This document shows, piece by piece, positions 10,000 to 18,678 of a stretch of 64,000 nucleotides of DNA. The notes under the pieces were generated by a model. It searched no databases. It was not told the DNA's origin and saw only the letters and a program-made list of their open reading frames with translations. The position numbers and the translations under genes were made by a program. Every line of letters begins with the position of its first letter. The first letter of the stretch is position 1. This stretch comes from Sva-07 sp963793335 (GTDB lineage Bacteria > Actinomycetota > Acidimicrobiia > Acidimicrobiales > Ilumatobacteraceae), in assembly GCA_963793335.1 (NCBI GenBank), contig CAWBZS010000027.1:1-64000 (forward strand). Direction: 5' to 3'.

Positions 10000-12486
10000 T
10001 CAGCTCACAGTGACGAGGACGAGGACGATGGCGCCGACGGTGGCGGCGCCGAAGAGCAGCGCGCCATACTGGCCGATCTTGCCGGACTGAGTGGATTGCA
10101 TGGCATGGCCGGCCTCGGAGGCCGCCCAGCCGGATCCGTTGACGGCGCCGTCGACCAACTTCTGGTCGATGTTGTCGTAGACCCATACGCCGGTCTTGCG
10201 GGTGCCGACGCCGACTTCGTTGACGGTGGCGTCGATCACCTTCTGGTTCACCCAGTAGGCGGCCTGGGCGATCGGGTGGGCGACGGCGTGGACGATCACG
10301 TTCTCGTAGAGACGGTCGAGGTAGTACTTGTTCTTCAGGAACAAGAACCCACCGCGCAGCGCCGTGCTGCGCTCGGTGAGACCGACGAAACGCTTGTCGC
10401 GCCTGCCGTAGAACAGCACACAGAACCCGATCGCCAGGGCGTAGCCGAGCGCAACGATCCCGAGCGAGAGCATGATCTTCCAGAACTTGGGCTCGGCATG
10501 GCTGACGCCGGGGAAGAAGCAGACCGTGCCGGCTTCGGGAGCGTCGAAACCGCAACCCGACTTGCTGTGGCCGCCTTCCTCGCCACCTTCGGCGCCGGGG
10601 GTGACCGAGTTGTACGCGACGCCGTCGACGAGCACGATCGAGTCTCCAGGACCGGAAGCCAGGAACTCTTCGGTGACCACCGGTGTCGCTCGCGGCTCGA
10701 CGTAGGTCTTCAGCAACTCGACACCCTCGCCGAATCTCGAGGCAAGCGGTGTGGGGTTGAGGAACCCTCCGAAGACCGCGAAGACCGCGAGGATGACGAT
10801 CGGTGCGAGGATCAGCTTGCCGCTCTCGTGAGGCCCGGCGTGGTCGTCGTGATGATCGTCACCGTGAGCGTTCGCAGCGGCACCGAGCGAACGTGGCTCG
10901 GGCTCAGGAGCCCCGACCGAGATCTGCTCCATCTCGTGCTCTTCGCCGTGGATGTCGTCATGACCGTGGCCGGCGGCCGCACCGCGGGGCTCACCAAAGA
11001 AGGTGAGGTACGTGGCACGGGTCATGTACATCGCGGTGAGCGCAGCGCCGAACAAGCCGACCCACATCAGGAACGTGTAGCCGTTGGCGCCGACGTTGTC
11101 GATGATCTCGTCCTTCGACCAGAAGCCGGCGAACGGGAACACACCGGTGAGTGCGAGGGTCGACACACACCACGCCGCGAACGTGACCGGCATCTTCTTG
11201 CGGAGCCCGCCCATGTCCTTCTTCATGTCGAAGGAGTGGTGCGAGCCCGAGTGGCTCACCGAGCCGGCACACAGGAAGAGGCAGCATTTGAAGAAGGCAT
11301 GGGTGACGATGTGGAACACGGCGGGCAGCCACGCACCCGTGCCGAGGCCGAGCATCATGTAGCCCAACTGGCTCACCGTCGAGTACGCGAGCACCTTCTT
11401 GATGTCGTCCTGCACGAACGCAAGCAGCGCAGCGATCACGATGGTGATCGCGCCGATGATGGCGATGAACGACAGCCCGCCGCTGCCGATGTTGAAGCCC
11501 TCCCAGAACACGGGGTAGATCTGGGCGACGAGGAACACCCCGGCCACCACCATGGTGGAACTGTGCAGCAGCGACGACACCGGTGTCGGGCCGGCCATCG
11601 CGTCGGGCAGCCAGGTGTGCAACGGGAACTGACCCGACTTGCCGATCGCGGCGATGAAGAGCGCCACCGCACCCCACAGCAGGAACTGCGTGTTCGCCTC
11701 CCCCGACAGCGCCCACGCCTGGATGGCCTGGATGTTGAAGCCGTTCGAGTCGAGGTTGTCGACCGCCCACTGATTGGCACCGAAGAAGATGATCGCAGTA
11801 CCGACGAGCAGACCGACGTCGCCGACACGCACGGTGAAGAACGCCTTCAACGCGGCACGGCTGTTGGCCTCTTCCTCCCACCAGTGGCCGATCAACATGA
11901 ACGAGGTGAGACCCATCATCTCCCAGCCCAAGATGAGCTGGACCATGTTCTCGGCCATCACCATGATCAACATGCCGCCGGCGAACAACGTGATCGCAGC
12001 GAAGAAGTGGGTGTAGCGACGATCGCCTCGGACGTAGTCGACGCTGAAGATCATCACCAGCAGCGAAATGAAGGCCACGAGGGCCAGGATCAGCACGGCG
12101 AGTCCGTCGACGCTCGAGCCGATGCCGAACTCGAGGCCGGAGTTCTGCCACCACACCCAGGTGGTGGTGACCGGCTCGATGAACGGCTTGGCCTCGGCGC
12201 CTTCGGCGGCGCTCGGGAGTTGGCGACCGAATGCCTGGATGAGGCCGACCGCTTCTTCACCATGGCTGTCGGCGGAATCGGTGCGCTGGACCCATTGCAG
12301 GGCGGCGCCGACGGCCACCACCAGCGTGGCGGTCATCGATGCGATGGCGATCTCTGCGCCCTTCATCGGCAGTTTCTTGCCGAAGAACAAGATGAGGGCG
12401 AACGCGATCACCGGGATCAGGCCGGTGAGCCATGCGTTCTCGAGGAACCAACCCGAGCTGAGTTCCAGTGCTTCTGCGGCCAGCAT
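10000..12486 (-). CDS. nuoL: NADH-quinone oxidoreductase subunit L, extended form
   Basis: An 828-residue antiporter-like subunit, about 200 residues longer than a usual NuoL. IGKSGQFPLHTWLPDAMAGP and FHIVTHAFFKCCLFLCAGSV identify it. The extra length lies in the C-terminal third. It consists of a His/Asp/Glu-rich segment (GHGHDDIHGEEHE, then HGDDHHDDHAGPHE) and, after a hydrophobic helix, a soluble loop of about 110 residues with two cysteines before the final helices. The insertion might bind metal or contact other subunits. The gene starts one base after the nuoK stop. Confidence 0.96.
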   Translation of the reverse strand: MLAAEALELSSGWFLENAWLTGLIPVIAFALILFFGKKLPMKGAEIAIASMTATLVVAVGAALQWVQRTDSADSHGEEAVGLIQAFGRQLPSAAEGAEAKPFIEPVTTTWVWWQNSGLEFGIGSSVDGLAVLILALVAFISLLVMIFSVDYVRGDRRYTHFFAAITLFAGGMLIMVMAENMVQLILGWEMMGLTSFMLIGHWWEEEANSRAALKAFFTVRVGDVGLLVGTAIIFFGANQWAVDNLDSNGFNIQAIQAWALSGEANTQFLLWGAVALFIAAIGKSGQFPLHTWLPDAMAGPTPVSSLLHSSTMVVAGVFLVAQIYPVFWEGFNIGSGGLSFIAIIGAITIVIAALLAFVQDDIKKVLAYSTVSQLGYMMLGLGTGAWLPAVFHIVTHAFFKCCLFLCAGSVSHSGSHHSFDMKKDMGGLRKKMPVTFAAWCVSTLALTGVFPFAGFWSKDEIIDNVGANGYTFLMWVGLFGAALTAMYMTRATYLTFFGEPRGAAAGHGHDDIHGEEHEMEQISVGAPEPEPRSLGAAANAHGDDHHDDHAGPHESGKLILAPIVILAVFAVFGGFLNPTPLASRFGEGVELLKTYVEPRATPVVTEEFLASGPGDSIVLVDGVAYNSVTPGAEGGEEGGHSKSGCGFDAPEAGTVCFFPGVSHAEPKFWKIMLSLGIVALGYALAIGFCVLFYGRRDKRFVGLTERSTALRGGFLFLKNKYYLDRLYENVIVHAVAHPIAQAAYWVNQKVIDATVNEVGVGTRKTGVWVYDNIDQKLVDGAVNGSGWAASEAGHAMQSTQSGKIGQYGALLFGAATVGAIVLVLVTVS

Positions 12487-12487
12487 G

Positions 12488-12787
12488 TCAGCCCTTCATT
12501 TCCGAGAGTTCGTCGAGGGCGATCGACTTGCGGTTGCGGTAGATCATCAGCACCATCGCCAGTCCGACGCCGACCTCGGCGGCGGCGATCGCGATCACAT
12601 AGAGCGCAAACACCTGGCCGTCGACCGCCCCGGTCATCAGGGCGAAGGCCACCAGGTTGATGCTGACCGCGTTGAGGATCAGTTCGATCGACATCAGCAC
12701 CATCACCGCGTTGCGGCGGGCGATGACGCCGTACACACCGATGCTGAACAGCGCGGCAGCGAGCAGGAGGAAGTTGACAGCGAGCAT
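12488..12787 (-). CDS. nuoK: NADH-quinone oxidoreductase subunit K
   Basis: A 99-residue, three-helix membrane subunit of normal length. The segment VLMSIELILNAVSINLVAFA contains the conserved glutamate of the proton path (MSIELILNAVN in the family), and AAAEVGVGLAMVL holds the second conserved glutamate. It lies 3 bases after the nuoJ stop and 1 base before nuoL, so the genes are translationally coupled. Confidence 0.97.
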   Translation of the reverse strand: MLAVNFLLLAAALFSIGVYGVIARRNAVMVLMSIELILNAVSINLVAFALMTGAVDGQVFALYVIAIAAAEVGVGLAMVLMIYRNRKSIALDELSEMKG

Positions 12788-12790
12788 GAG

Positions 12791-13315
12791 TCAGTCCTTG
12801 CGAGCCAGAACGATGGCGCCGACCGCAGCAGCGAGCAGCACGAAGGAGATCGCGAGGAAGGGCACGAGGTAGATGTCGAGGAACTGGTCGCTGAGGGCGA
12901 CGGTCGGCGTTGGCCCGCGATCGGGCAGGGTGTCGTCACCGAATGCGTCGATGATCACCCAGGCGAGCAGCCCGAACAGCACGAGCCCGACCGGGATGCC
13001 GAGCGCCCAGCCTTTGTTGTTCAACCCCTGTTCCTTGCCGATCTGCGCCCGGGTGAGCATGATGCCGAACAGGAACAGCACCATCACTGCGCCGATGTAC
13101 ACGAGCACCTGCGACACCGCGACGAACTCGGCGGCGGCGAGGATGTACTGCGCGGCCACACCGGACAGCACCACGACGAGCCAGAGCGCAGCGTGCACGA
13201 CGTTCTTGGTGGTGACGACGTTGAGCGCGGCGAAGATCATGACGGCGGCGATGATGCCGAACGCGACGTTCTGCGCGACGTTCACGCTGTCGGCGGCGAG
13301 GATGACGGCGCTCAC
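12791..13315 (-). CDS. nuoJ: NADH-quinone oxidoreductase subunit J
   Basis: A 174-residue membrane subunit with five hydrophobic helices. NVVHAALWLVVVLSGVAAQY and VSQVLVYIGAVMVLFLFGIM are family hallmarks, the latter containing the conserved YIGA(I/V)MVLF helix. The start is the GTG at 13315 (VSAVILAADS), 25 bases after nuoI; sequence upstream in this frame is Arg/Ser-rich antisense of nuoI and not coding. The tail ends after a final helix and a short basic end. Confidence 0.94.
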   Translation of the reverse strand: MSAVILAADSVNVAQNVAFGIIAAVMIFAALNVVTTKNVVHAALWLVVVLSGVAAQYILAAAEFVAVSQVLVYIGAVMVLFLFGIMLTRAQIGKEQGLNNKGWALGIPVGLVLFGLLAWVIIDAFGDDTLPDRGPTPTVALSDQFLDIYLVPFLAISFVLLAAAVGAIVLARKD

Positions 13316-13340
13316 TGCGCACCGTCCAGGCGTGATCGAT

Positions 13341-13832
13341 TCACTTCTTCTGTGCTCCTGCTTCGAGCGCCGGGGCCTCGGGCACGGTCTCCATCCACTC
13401 GCCGAGCTTGTCCTTGTCGTGCAGGAGATCGGCGATCTTCGGCTCGGAGTACTCGTACTCCGGGCTCCAGAACAGCGCGTCGAACGGACACACCTCGACA
13501 CAGATTCCGCAGTACATGCAGAGCGCGTAGTCGATGTCGAACCGGTCGAGATGGTTGACCTGGCGCGGCTTGCCGCCGGCGCGTCGCGGCGGGGCGAGCT
13601 GCTTGTGGCCCTCGATGTAGATGCACCAGTCGGGGCACGAGCGTGCACACAGCATGCAGGCGGTGCAGTTGCCCTCGTGGAGCGCGATCACACCACGGGC
13701 GCGAACCGGCGGAGCTTCCTTCTCATGCGGATACTGCACCGTGTTGGCGCCGTCGACGATCGTGTCCTTGAGGATCCCGAACGTGACGCCGAGACCTTTG
13801 AACATGCCAGGCACCTTGGGCTTGTCGGGCAT
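13341..13832 (-). CDS. nuoI: NADH-quinone oxidoreductase subunit I (two 4Fe-4S clusters)
   Basis: A 163-residue peripheral-arm subunit. Two ferredoxin motifs are intact: CTACMLCARSCP and CMYCGICVEVCP. These bind clusters N6a and N6b, which pass electrons toward NuoB. The ATG overlaps the nuoH stop by one base. The C-terminus is a short Ala/Glu/Lys-rich extension. Confidence 0.97.
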   Translation of the reverse strand: MPDKPKVPGMFKGLGVTFGILKDTIVDGANTVQYPHEKEAPPVRARGVIALHEGNCTACMLCARSCPDWCIYIEGHKQLAPPRRAGGKPRQVNHLDRFDIDYALCMYCGICVEVCPFDALFWSPEYEYSEPKIADLLHDKDKLGEWMETVPEAPALEAGAQKK

Positions 13833-14884
13833 CAGAACACCACTTTCAGGATCGCGGTGATCGCCGTGTTGGCGAGGGCGAGCGGAATGAGGACCTTCCA
13901 GGCAAAGGTCTGCAGTTGATCCTCGCGGAAGCGAGGGGAGCTGAAGCGCACCCACATGATGATGAAGGTGAGCAGCAGCATCTTGGTGAACATGATCAGC
14001 GGGCCGCCGATGTTCATCCAGTTGTCGACACTGTCGACGGTGGTCCAGCCGAACCAGTCGAAGGGAATGCCCCACCCACCGAGGAACAGCACCGAGGCGA
14101 TCAACGCGAACACGCCAGCGGTGGCGAACTCGGCGATGAAGAAGATCAGGAACCGGAAGCCCGAGTACTCGGTCATGTAGCCCGACACGAGCTCCGACTC
14201 GGCGATCGGCATGTCGAACGGGGCCTGGGTGAGTTCGGCCTGCACGGCGATCATGAAGATCAAGAACCCGATGAACTGGGTGATCACGTAGGGGTTGCCG
14301 ATGCCGCCCCAACCGAAGATCTCGCCCGTGTTCTGGGCGACCACGATGTCTTGGAGGTTCATCGAGCCGGCCTGAATGACCACGCCGATCGTGGCGAGCA
14401 CCATCGGGAGTTCGTAGGCGATCAGCTGTCCGGCGGCTCGCAGGCCACCGAGGAGCGAATACTTGTTGGCACTCGCCCAGCCGGCGATCAGAATGCCGAG
14501 CACGCTCACCGAGGCCACGGCGAGGGCGTAGAAGATGCCGACTTCGAAGTTGGTGAACAGCGCGTCGGGGCCGAACGGGATGACCACGACCAGGAGGAAG
14601 GTCGACAGCAGCACCACGATCGGAGCGATCTTGAAGATGCTCTTGTCGGCGGCGTCGGGCGCCAGGTCTTCCTTCTGCATCCACTTGCCGACCTCGGCAA
14701 CGAGCTGCAGCGAACCGTACGGGCCGGCTTCCATCGGGCCGAGGCGGCTCTGCATGAACGACATCATCTTGAACAGGAACAGATAGACGATCGCGCCGGC
14801 GGGCAGCAGGACCGCGACCAGTCCACCGAGGACGCGCAGTACCGATTGGCCCCAGTACGGGATCTCGATGGCCAACTGGATCAT
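13832..14884 (-). CDS. nuoH: NADH-quinone oxidoreductase subunit H
   Basis: A 350-residue membrane subunit that forms part of the quinone chamber. SRLGPMEAGPYGSLQLVAEV corresponds to the RxGPNRVGPxGLLQ motif, and ELTQAPFDMPIAESELVSGY matches the conserved RxPFDLPEAExELVxGY. The ATG overlaps the nuoD stop as ATGA. In 14-gene nuo operons nuoE, nuoF and nuoG would stand just before this gene; here it follows nuoD directly. Confidence 0.97.
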   Translation of the reverse strand: MIQLAIEIPYWGQSVLRVLGGLVAVLLPAGAIVYLFLFKMMSFMQSRLGPMEAGPYGSLQLVAEVGKWMQKEDLAPDAADKSIFKIAPIVVLLSTFLLVVVIPFGPDALFTNFEVGIFYALAVASVSVLGILIAGWASANKYSLLGGLRAAGQLIAYELPMVLATIGVVIQAGSMNLQDIVVAQNTGEIFGWGGIGNPYVITQFIGFLIFMIAVQAELTQAPFDMPIAESELVSGYMTEYSGFRFLIFFIAEFATAGVFALIASVLFLGGWGIPFDWFGWTTVDSVDNWMNIGGPLIMFTKMLLLTFIIMWVRFSSPRFREDQLQTFAWKVLIPLALANTAITAILKVVF

Positions 14885-16053
14885 CGATCGATGTCTCCGA
14901 GGATGAAGTACAAGCTGGCGAGAATCGTGATGATGTCGGGCACGTAGACACCCTTGAGCGCCCACGGCACGATCGAGATGTTGTTGAAGCTCGCCGAACG
15001 GATCTTGACGCGGAACGGCCCCAGGCCGCCCTTCGATGCGACGTAGTACCCCATCTCTCCGAGCGGGTTCTCGGTCGACACCCAGGCTTCACCCTCGGGC
15101 ACCTTGATGATGCGCGGCACCTTGGTCATGATCGGACCGGCCGGAATCTGGTCGAGCAACTGCTCCACGATCTTGCACGACTCGCGGGTCTCCTGGAGGC
15201 GCACCCAGCACCGAGCCCAGCTGTCACCGTCCGGGTGCGTCCACACCTTCCAGTCGGCCTTGTCCCACGCCATCGGAAGTTCCTGGTCACGACGCAGGTC
15301 GTAGTCGACCCCGCTGGCTCGCAGGTTCGCTCCCGACAGCCCGTAGTCCTTGGCAACGTCGGCGGGAATGATCCCGATGCCGCGCATCCGGCTCTGGAAG
15401 ATCTCGTTGCCGAAGAGCAGGTCCTCGATGATGTCGCAGAACTTCTGGAGCTTCACCATCACCTGGCGGGTCTCCTCGATCCAGCCCTTCGGCAGATCGT
15501 CCTTCAGGCCGCCGATGCGGTCGAAGTTGGGGTGGAAGCGGCCACCGGTGGCACCTTCGATGAGGTTGAGGACGTACTCACGGTCGCGGAAGGCGATGAA
15601 CACCGGGGTGATCGCGCCCATCTGCACCCCGAGATCGCCGAGGAACAGCGACACGTTGGCGATGCGCGACAGCTCGAACAGGATCGTGCGGATCACCTGC
15701 GCACGCGGTGGCGCCTCGACCTCCATCAACTTCTCGGCGGCGAGGATGAACGGCACCTCGTTGGCGAAACTGCCGAGCCAGTCGATGCGGTTGACGAGCG
15801 TGGTCACCTGCGGGAACGTGCGGACCTCGGTGAGCTTTTCGTACCCGCGGTGCATGTAGCCCGCAGACGGTTCCGCCCAGATGACCTGCTCGCCGTCGAG
15901 GCGGGCGATGATGCGCAGCGTGCCGTGGGTGGCCGGGTGCTGCGGGCCGATGTTGAGGGTCATCCCCTCGGTTTCGAGCTCGACGTTGAGTCGGGCATCA
16001 GCAGCCTGGCTGGCGATGTAGCTCAGTTGCTGGCGGTCGGAGAGCATGCTCAT
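14881..16053 (-). CDS. nuoD: NADH-quinone oxidoreductase subunit D
   Basis: A 390-residue peripheral-arm subunit that helps form the quinone-binding site. MTLNIGPQHPATHGTLRII contains the conserved quinone-site GPQHPATHG, and YMHRGYEKL, VNRIDW and the C-terminal end ILGDIDR are typical. It is the homologue of the 49-kDa subunit methylated by NDUFAF7. The start ATG overlaps the nuoC stop by four bases; a second Met two residues in is possible. Confidence 0.98.
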   Translation of the reverse strand: MSMLSDRQQLSYIASQAADARLNVELETEGMTLNIGPQHPATHGTLRIIARLDGEQVIWAEPSAGYMHRGYEKLTEVRTFPQVTTLVNRIDWLGSFANEVPFILAAEKLMEVEAPPRAQVIRTILFELSRIANVSLFLGDLGVQMGAITPVFIAFRDREYVLNLIEGATGGRFHPNFDRIGGLKDDLPKGWIEETRQVMVKLQKFCDIIEDLLFGNEIFQSRMRGIGIIPADVAKDYGLSGANLRASGVDYDLRRDQELPMAWDKADWKVWTHPDGDSWARCWVRLQETRESCKIVEQLLDQIPAGPIMTKVPRIIKVPEGEAWVSTENPLGEMGYYVASKGGLGPFRVKIRSASFNNISIVPWALKGVYVPDIITILASLYFILGDIDR

Positions 16054-16733
16054 GAGGTTGCGTCTCCTTCTGAAGCCGGCGCGTCGGCGGGCTCGTCGTC
16101 CTGCACAGGCATCGGCTCGACGTCGACGATCCCCGGCCAGGGCTTGATCATGCGGGCGAGCAGCGGGAAGTCCTTGCGCAGCGGGTAGCCCTCGAAGTCG
16201 GTGGGCAGGTACATGTTGCGCAAATCGGGGTGGCCGTTGAAGCCGATGCCGAACATCTCATGGGTTTCGCGTTCGTGCCAGTTCGCGCCGGCGAACACCG
16301 CAGCCCAGGAATCGACGGCGAACGGCTCGTCGGGGACGTCTGCCTTGATCGTGATGCCGACGTGGCGGTCGAGGTCGACCAGTCGTGCGAACACCTGGAA
16401 TCGGGTGTCGCCACCGGTGACGCCCTGACGGATCTCGGTGTCGGGCTCCTTCGCCTCGGCGGTGGGGTCTTCTTCACCGGTGCCGTACGGCGACGGCATC
16501 CAGTCGAGTCCCGAGACGAAGCAGAAGAACGTGAACCCGGCAGCCTTGAGCGCCTCGCCGGTCTGACGCCACGCGTCGGTGTGCACGCGCACCCAGAGGT
16601 CGTCGTTCGGTGAGATGTGTGTGTCGAGCAACGCCTCGCCGATTCGCTGGCGCAGGTCGTCGATGATCCCCTCTCGCAGGCCGTCGCCGGGCAGTGCTTG
16701 GGGTTCGTCGCTCGTTTCGGTGGTGTCACTCAA
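16050..16733 (-). CDS. nuoC: NADH-quinone oxidoreductase subunit C
   Basis: A subunit of about 227 residues. FCFVSGLDW, then ANWHERETHEMFGIGFNGHP and LPTDFEGYPLRKDFPL are the NuoC signature (ERExxDxFGI and GxPLRKDFP). The start is uncertain: a TTG at 16733 with a GGTGG site upstream, or a GTG at 16742. Both overlap the nuoB end by 8-17 bases. The C-terminal tail is acidic (DDEPADAPASEGD). Confidence 0.93.
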   Translation of the reverse strand: MSDTTETSDEPQALPGDGLREGIIDDLRQRIGEALLDTHISPNDDLWVRVHTDAWRQTGEALKAAGFTFFCFVSGLDWMPSPYGTGEEDPTAEAKEPDTEIRQGVTGGDTRFQVFARLVDLDRHVGITIKADVPDEPFAVDSWAAVFAGANWHERETHEMFGIGFNGHPDLRNMYLPTDFEGYPLRKDFPLLARMIKPWPGIVDVEPMPVQDDEPADAPASEGDATS

Positions 16734-17331
16734 TGGGGCCACCGCCCACCACGATCGGCTCGCGATCGGGTGCCTTCGGTGCGTCGACCACGGGCGCTGC
16801 GGCGATGCGTTCGCGCTCGCGGGTGGCCTGCTGCGAGGTGATCCCCTCGACGCCGCGCCACTTGGCGGCCATGTCTTCGTTCTTGATGCGCTGCTGGAGC
16901 AGCACGACACCTTCGAGCAACGCCTCGGGCCGCGGCGGGCAACCGGGCACGTACACGTCGATCGGGATGATCTGGTCGACGCCCTTGGTGACCGAGTAGC
17001 TGTCCCAGTACGGGCCGCCACAGTTGGCGCACGAACCCATCGAGATCGCGTACTTCGGCTCGGGCATCTGCTCCCAGAGACGCTTGATGGCGGGCGCCAT
17101 CTTGTCGGTGACGGTGCCCGAGATGCACACGAAGTCGGCCTGGCGCGGACTGGCGGGGAGCGGGATGACGCCGAGGCGCATCACGTCGTAGCGAGGCGAG
17201 CCGAACGCGGCGCCCATCTCGATCGCACAGCACGCCAGACCCCACTGGTACACCCACAGCGAGTACGAGCGGCTCATGTTGAACAACTTGGTGAGAGGGG
17301 CCGGCATGCGGCCCCGGTCGACTAGACCCAT
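16726..17331 (-). CDS. nuoB: NADH-quinone oxidoreductase subunit B (cluster N2)
   Basis: A 201-residue subunit that holds the terminal cluster N2. The cysteines are visible in LACCAIEM, GSCANCGG and PGCPPRPEALLEG. The start at 17331 overlaps nuoA by 10 bases; a second in-frame ATG lies at 17307. The last 35 residues form a low-complexity tail (ERERIAAAPVVDAPKAPDRE) longer than in many homologues. Confidence 0.96.
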   Translation of the reverse strand: MGLVDRGRMPAPLTKLFNMSRSYSLWVYQWGLACCAIEMGAAFGSPRYDVMRLGVIPLPASPRQADFVCISGTVTDKMAPAIKRLWEQMPEPKYAISMGSCANCGGPYWDSYSVTKGVDQIIPIDVYVPGCPPRPEALLEGVVLLQQRIKNEDMAAKWRGVEGITSQQATRERERIAAAPVVDAPKAPDREPIVVGGGPIE

Positions 17332-17687
17332 CGCAACAGTCCTCGTTTCCAGGCGTAGACAAGACCATCGAGCAGGAGCACGATGAAGATCAACATGGCG
17401 ACCAGTCCGAAGGTCCCGTACCGCTCGATGTTGGCCGCCCACGGGAACAGGAACACTGCTTCCACGTCGAAGATCACGAACAGCAACGCGAACACGTAGT
17501 ACCGGATCTGGCTCTGTGACCAGCCTGCGCCGACCGGGTCGACGCCCGACTCGTAGGCAATGCCCTTGTCGTAGTTGGGCCGCGAGGGCCTCACGAGGGC
17601 AGCCAGGCCAAGGAGAAGTGCGGCCACCGCTACAGCAGTGAGGCCGAACCAGACCACGGTCAAGTAATCGCGCAGGAACACCGACAT
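17322..17687 (-). CDS. nuoA: NADH-quinone oxidoreductase subunit A
   Basis: A 121-residue, three-helix membrane subunit that starts the operon. YESGVDPVGAGWSQ and YYVFALLFVIFDVEAVFLFP are the conserved NuoA motifs. It overlaps nuoB. A plausible promoter lies at 17699-17727. Confidence 0.96.
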   Translation of the reverse strand: MSVFLRDYLTVVWFGLTAVAVAALLLGLAALVRPSRPNYDKGIAYESGVDPVGAGWSQSQIRYYVFALLFVIFDVEAVFLFPWAANIERYGTFGLVAMLIFIVLLLDGLVYAWKRGLLRWV

Positions 17688-17698
17688 CGGGTCGAGAA

Positions 17699-17727
17699 GT
17701 TATCAGGGGCCGGGAAATCCCACCCAA
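17699..17727 (-). promoter_or_regulatory. Candidate nuo operon promoter
   Basis: On the minus strand, TTGGGT (17727-17722) and GATAAC (17704-17699) are separated by 17 bases and lie 12 bases before the nuoA ATG. Spacing fits a sigma-70-type promoter with a very short leader. Predicted by eye only. Confidence 0.4.
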
Positions 17728-17771
17728 ATGTGACGTGGTGACTTGTGTTTCCGCTGGGCCGCCGTCCGACG

Positions 17772-18509
17772 TCAGAGAAGTTCGCCCTCGGTGGCTTCGG
17801 GTTCACCGATCACCATCCACAACGCGCCAGCGAGCACGGCGCCGATTGCGGGGAACAGGATGAACGCCCACACCTGCCCGAGCGCCCAGTCGCCCTGGAA
17901 CACCGCCGTCGCCAGCGAGCGCGCCGGGTTGACCGACGTGTTCGACACCGGGATCGAGATCAGGTGCACCAGGGTGAGGCCGAGACCAGCAGCGATCGGA
18001 CCGAACCCGGTCGGAACGCCCTTGGTCGTCGTCGTGCCCAACACGATCAAGACGAAGATCGCCGTCACAACGATCTCGATGATCGCGACCGACAGCAGAT
18101 CGAACCCGCCCGGCGAGTGTTCGCCGTAGCCGTTCGATGCGAACCCCGCGTCCTGCGCCCTCGACAGGAACCCGTCCGTGCCGCTGAGGGTCAGCGCGAT
18201 GATGCCCGCCCCGACGATGCCGCCGACGAACTGACCGATGAAGTACGGAGCCGACTTGGCGGCGTCGAGCTTCTTGGCCATGATCATGCCGATCGTGACC
18301 GCCGGGTTGATGTGGCAGCCGGAGATCCGGCCGATCAGGTAGGCCATGCAGAGCAGGCTGAGGCCGAACGCGAGCGACACCCCGAGCGCGCCGACGTTGA
18401 GACCCTCGTTGAACAGGCCGGTGGCGAAGATCGCCGTTCCGGGTCCACCGATCACCAGGACTGCGGTCCCCAGTGCCTCGGCGATCGGAATACGAATGTT
18501 GTCGTTCAT
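17772..18509 (-). CDS. Aquaporin (MIP family)
   Basis: A 245-residue channel with six hydrophobic helices and both NPA boxes: GCHINPAVT (Asn68) and SVNPARS (Asn194, followed by the filter Arg). The narrow-filter pattern resembles water-selective AqpZ rather than glycerol channels, since there is no GLP-type Asp after the second NPA (NPARS, not NPARD). An extra loop of about 25 residues (DGFLSRAQDAGFASNGYGE) sits between helices 3 and 4. It is divergent from the MFS gene at 18679 and lies 84 bases upstream of nuoA. Confidence 0.92.
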   Translation of the reverse strand: MNDNIRIPIAEALGTAVLVIGGPGTAIFATGLFNEGLNVGALGVSLAFGLSLLCMAYLIGRISGCHINPAVTIGMIMAKKLDAAKSAPYFIGQFVGGIVGAGIIALTLSGTDGFLSRAQDAGFASNGYGEHSPGGFDLLSVAIIEIVVTAIFVLIVLGTTTTKGVPTGFGPIAAGLGLTLVHLISIPVSNTSVNPARSLATAVFQGDWALGQVWAFILFPAIGAVLAGALWMVIGEPEATEGELL

Positions 18510-18678
18510 CTCGAGTGTCCTCGTTCTTGTTCTCGTCCAGCGTCGGTGACGGGGTCGTCACACCGGCGGAAATCGTAGAACATGCGATGGGGTCGGAGCG
18601 GCGATCGACGGGCGGTGCGGCGTCCGCGGCAACTGCGGCTCGATCCGAGACGACGGAAGCGGGATACGGTCGGCAGCG

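Noticed and set aside
9970..12660. An 896-codon plus-strand open frame across nuoL and nuoK
   Set aside because: Its product is His/Asp/Arg-rich with no hydrophobic or domain pattern, and it runs antisense to well-conserved nuo genes.
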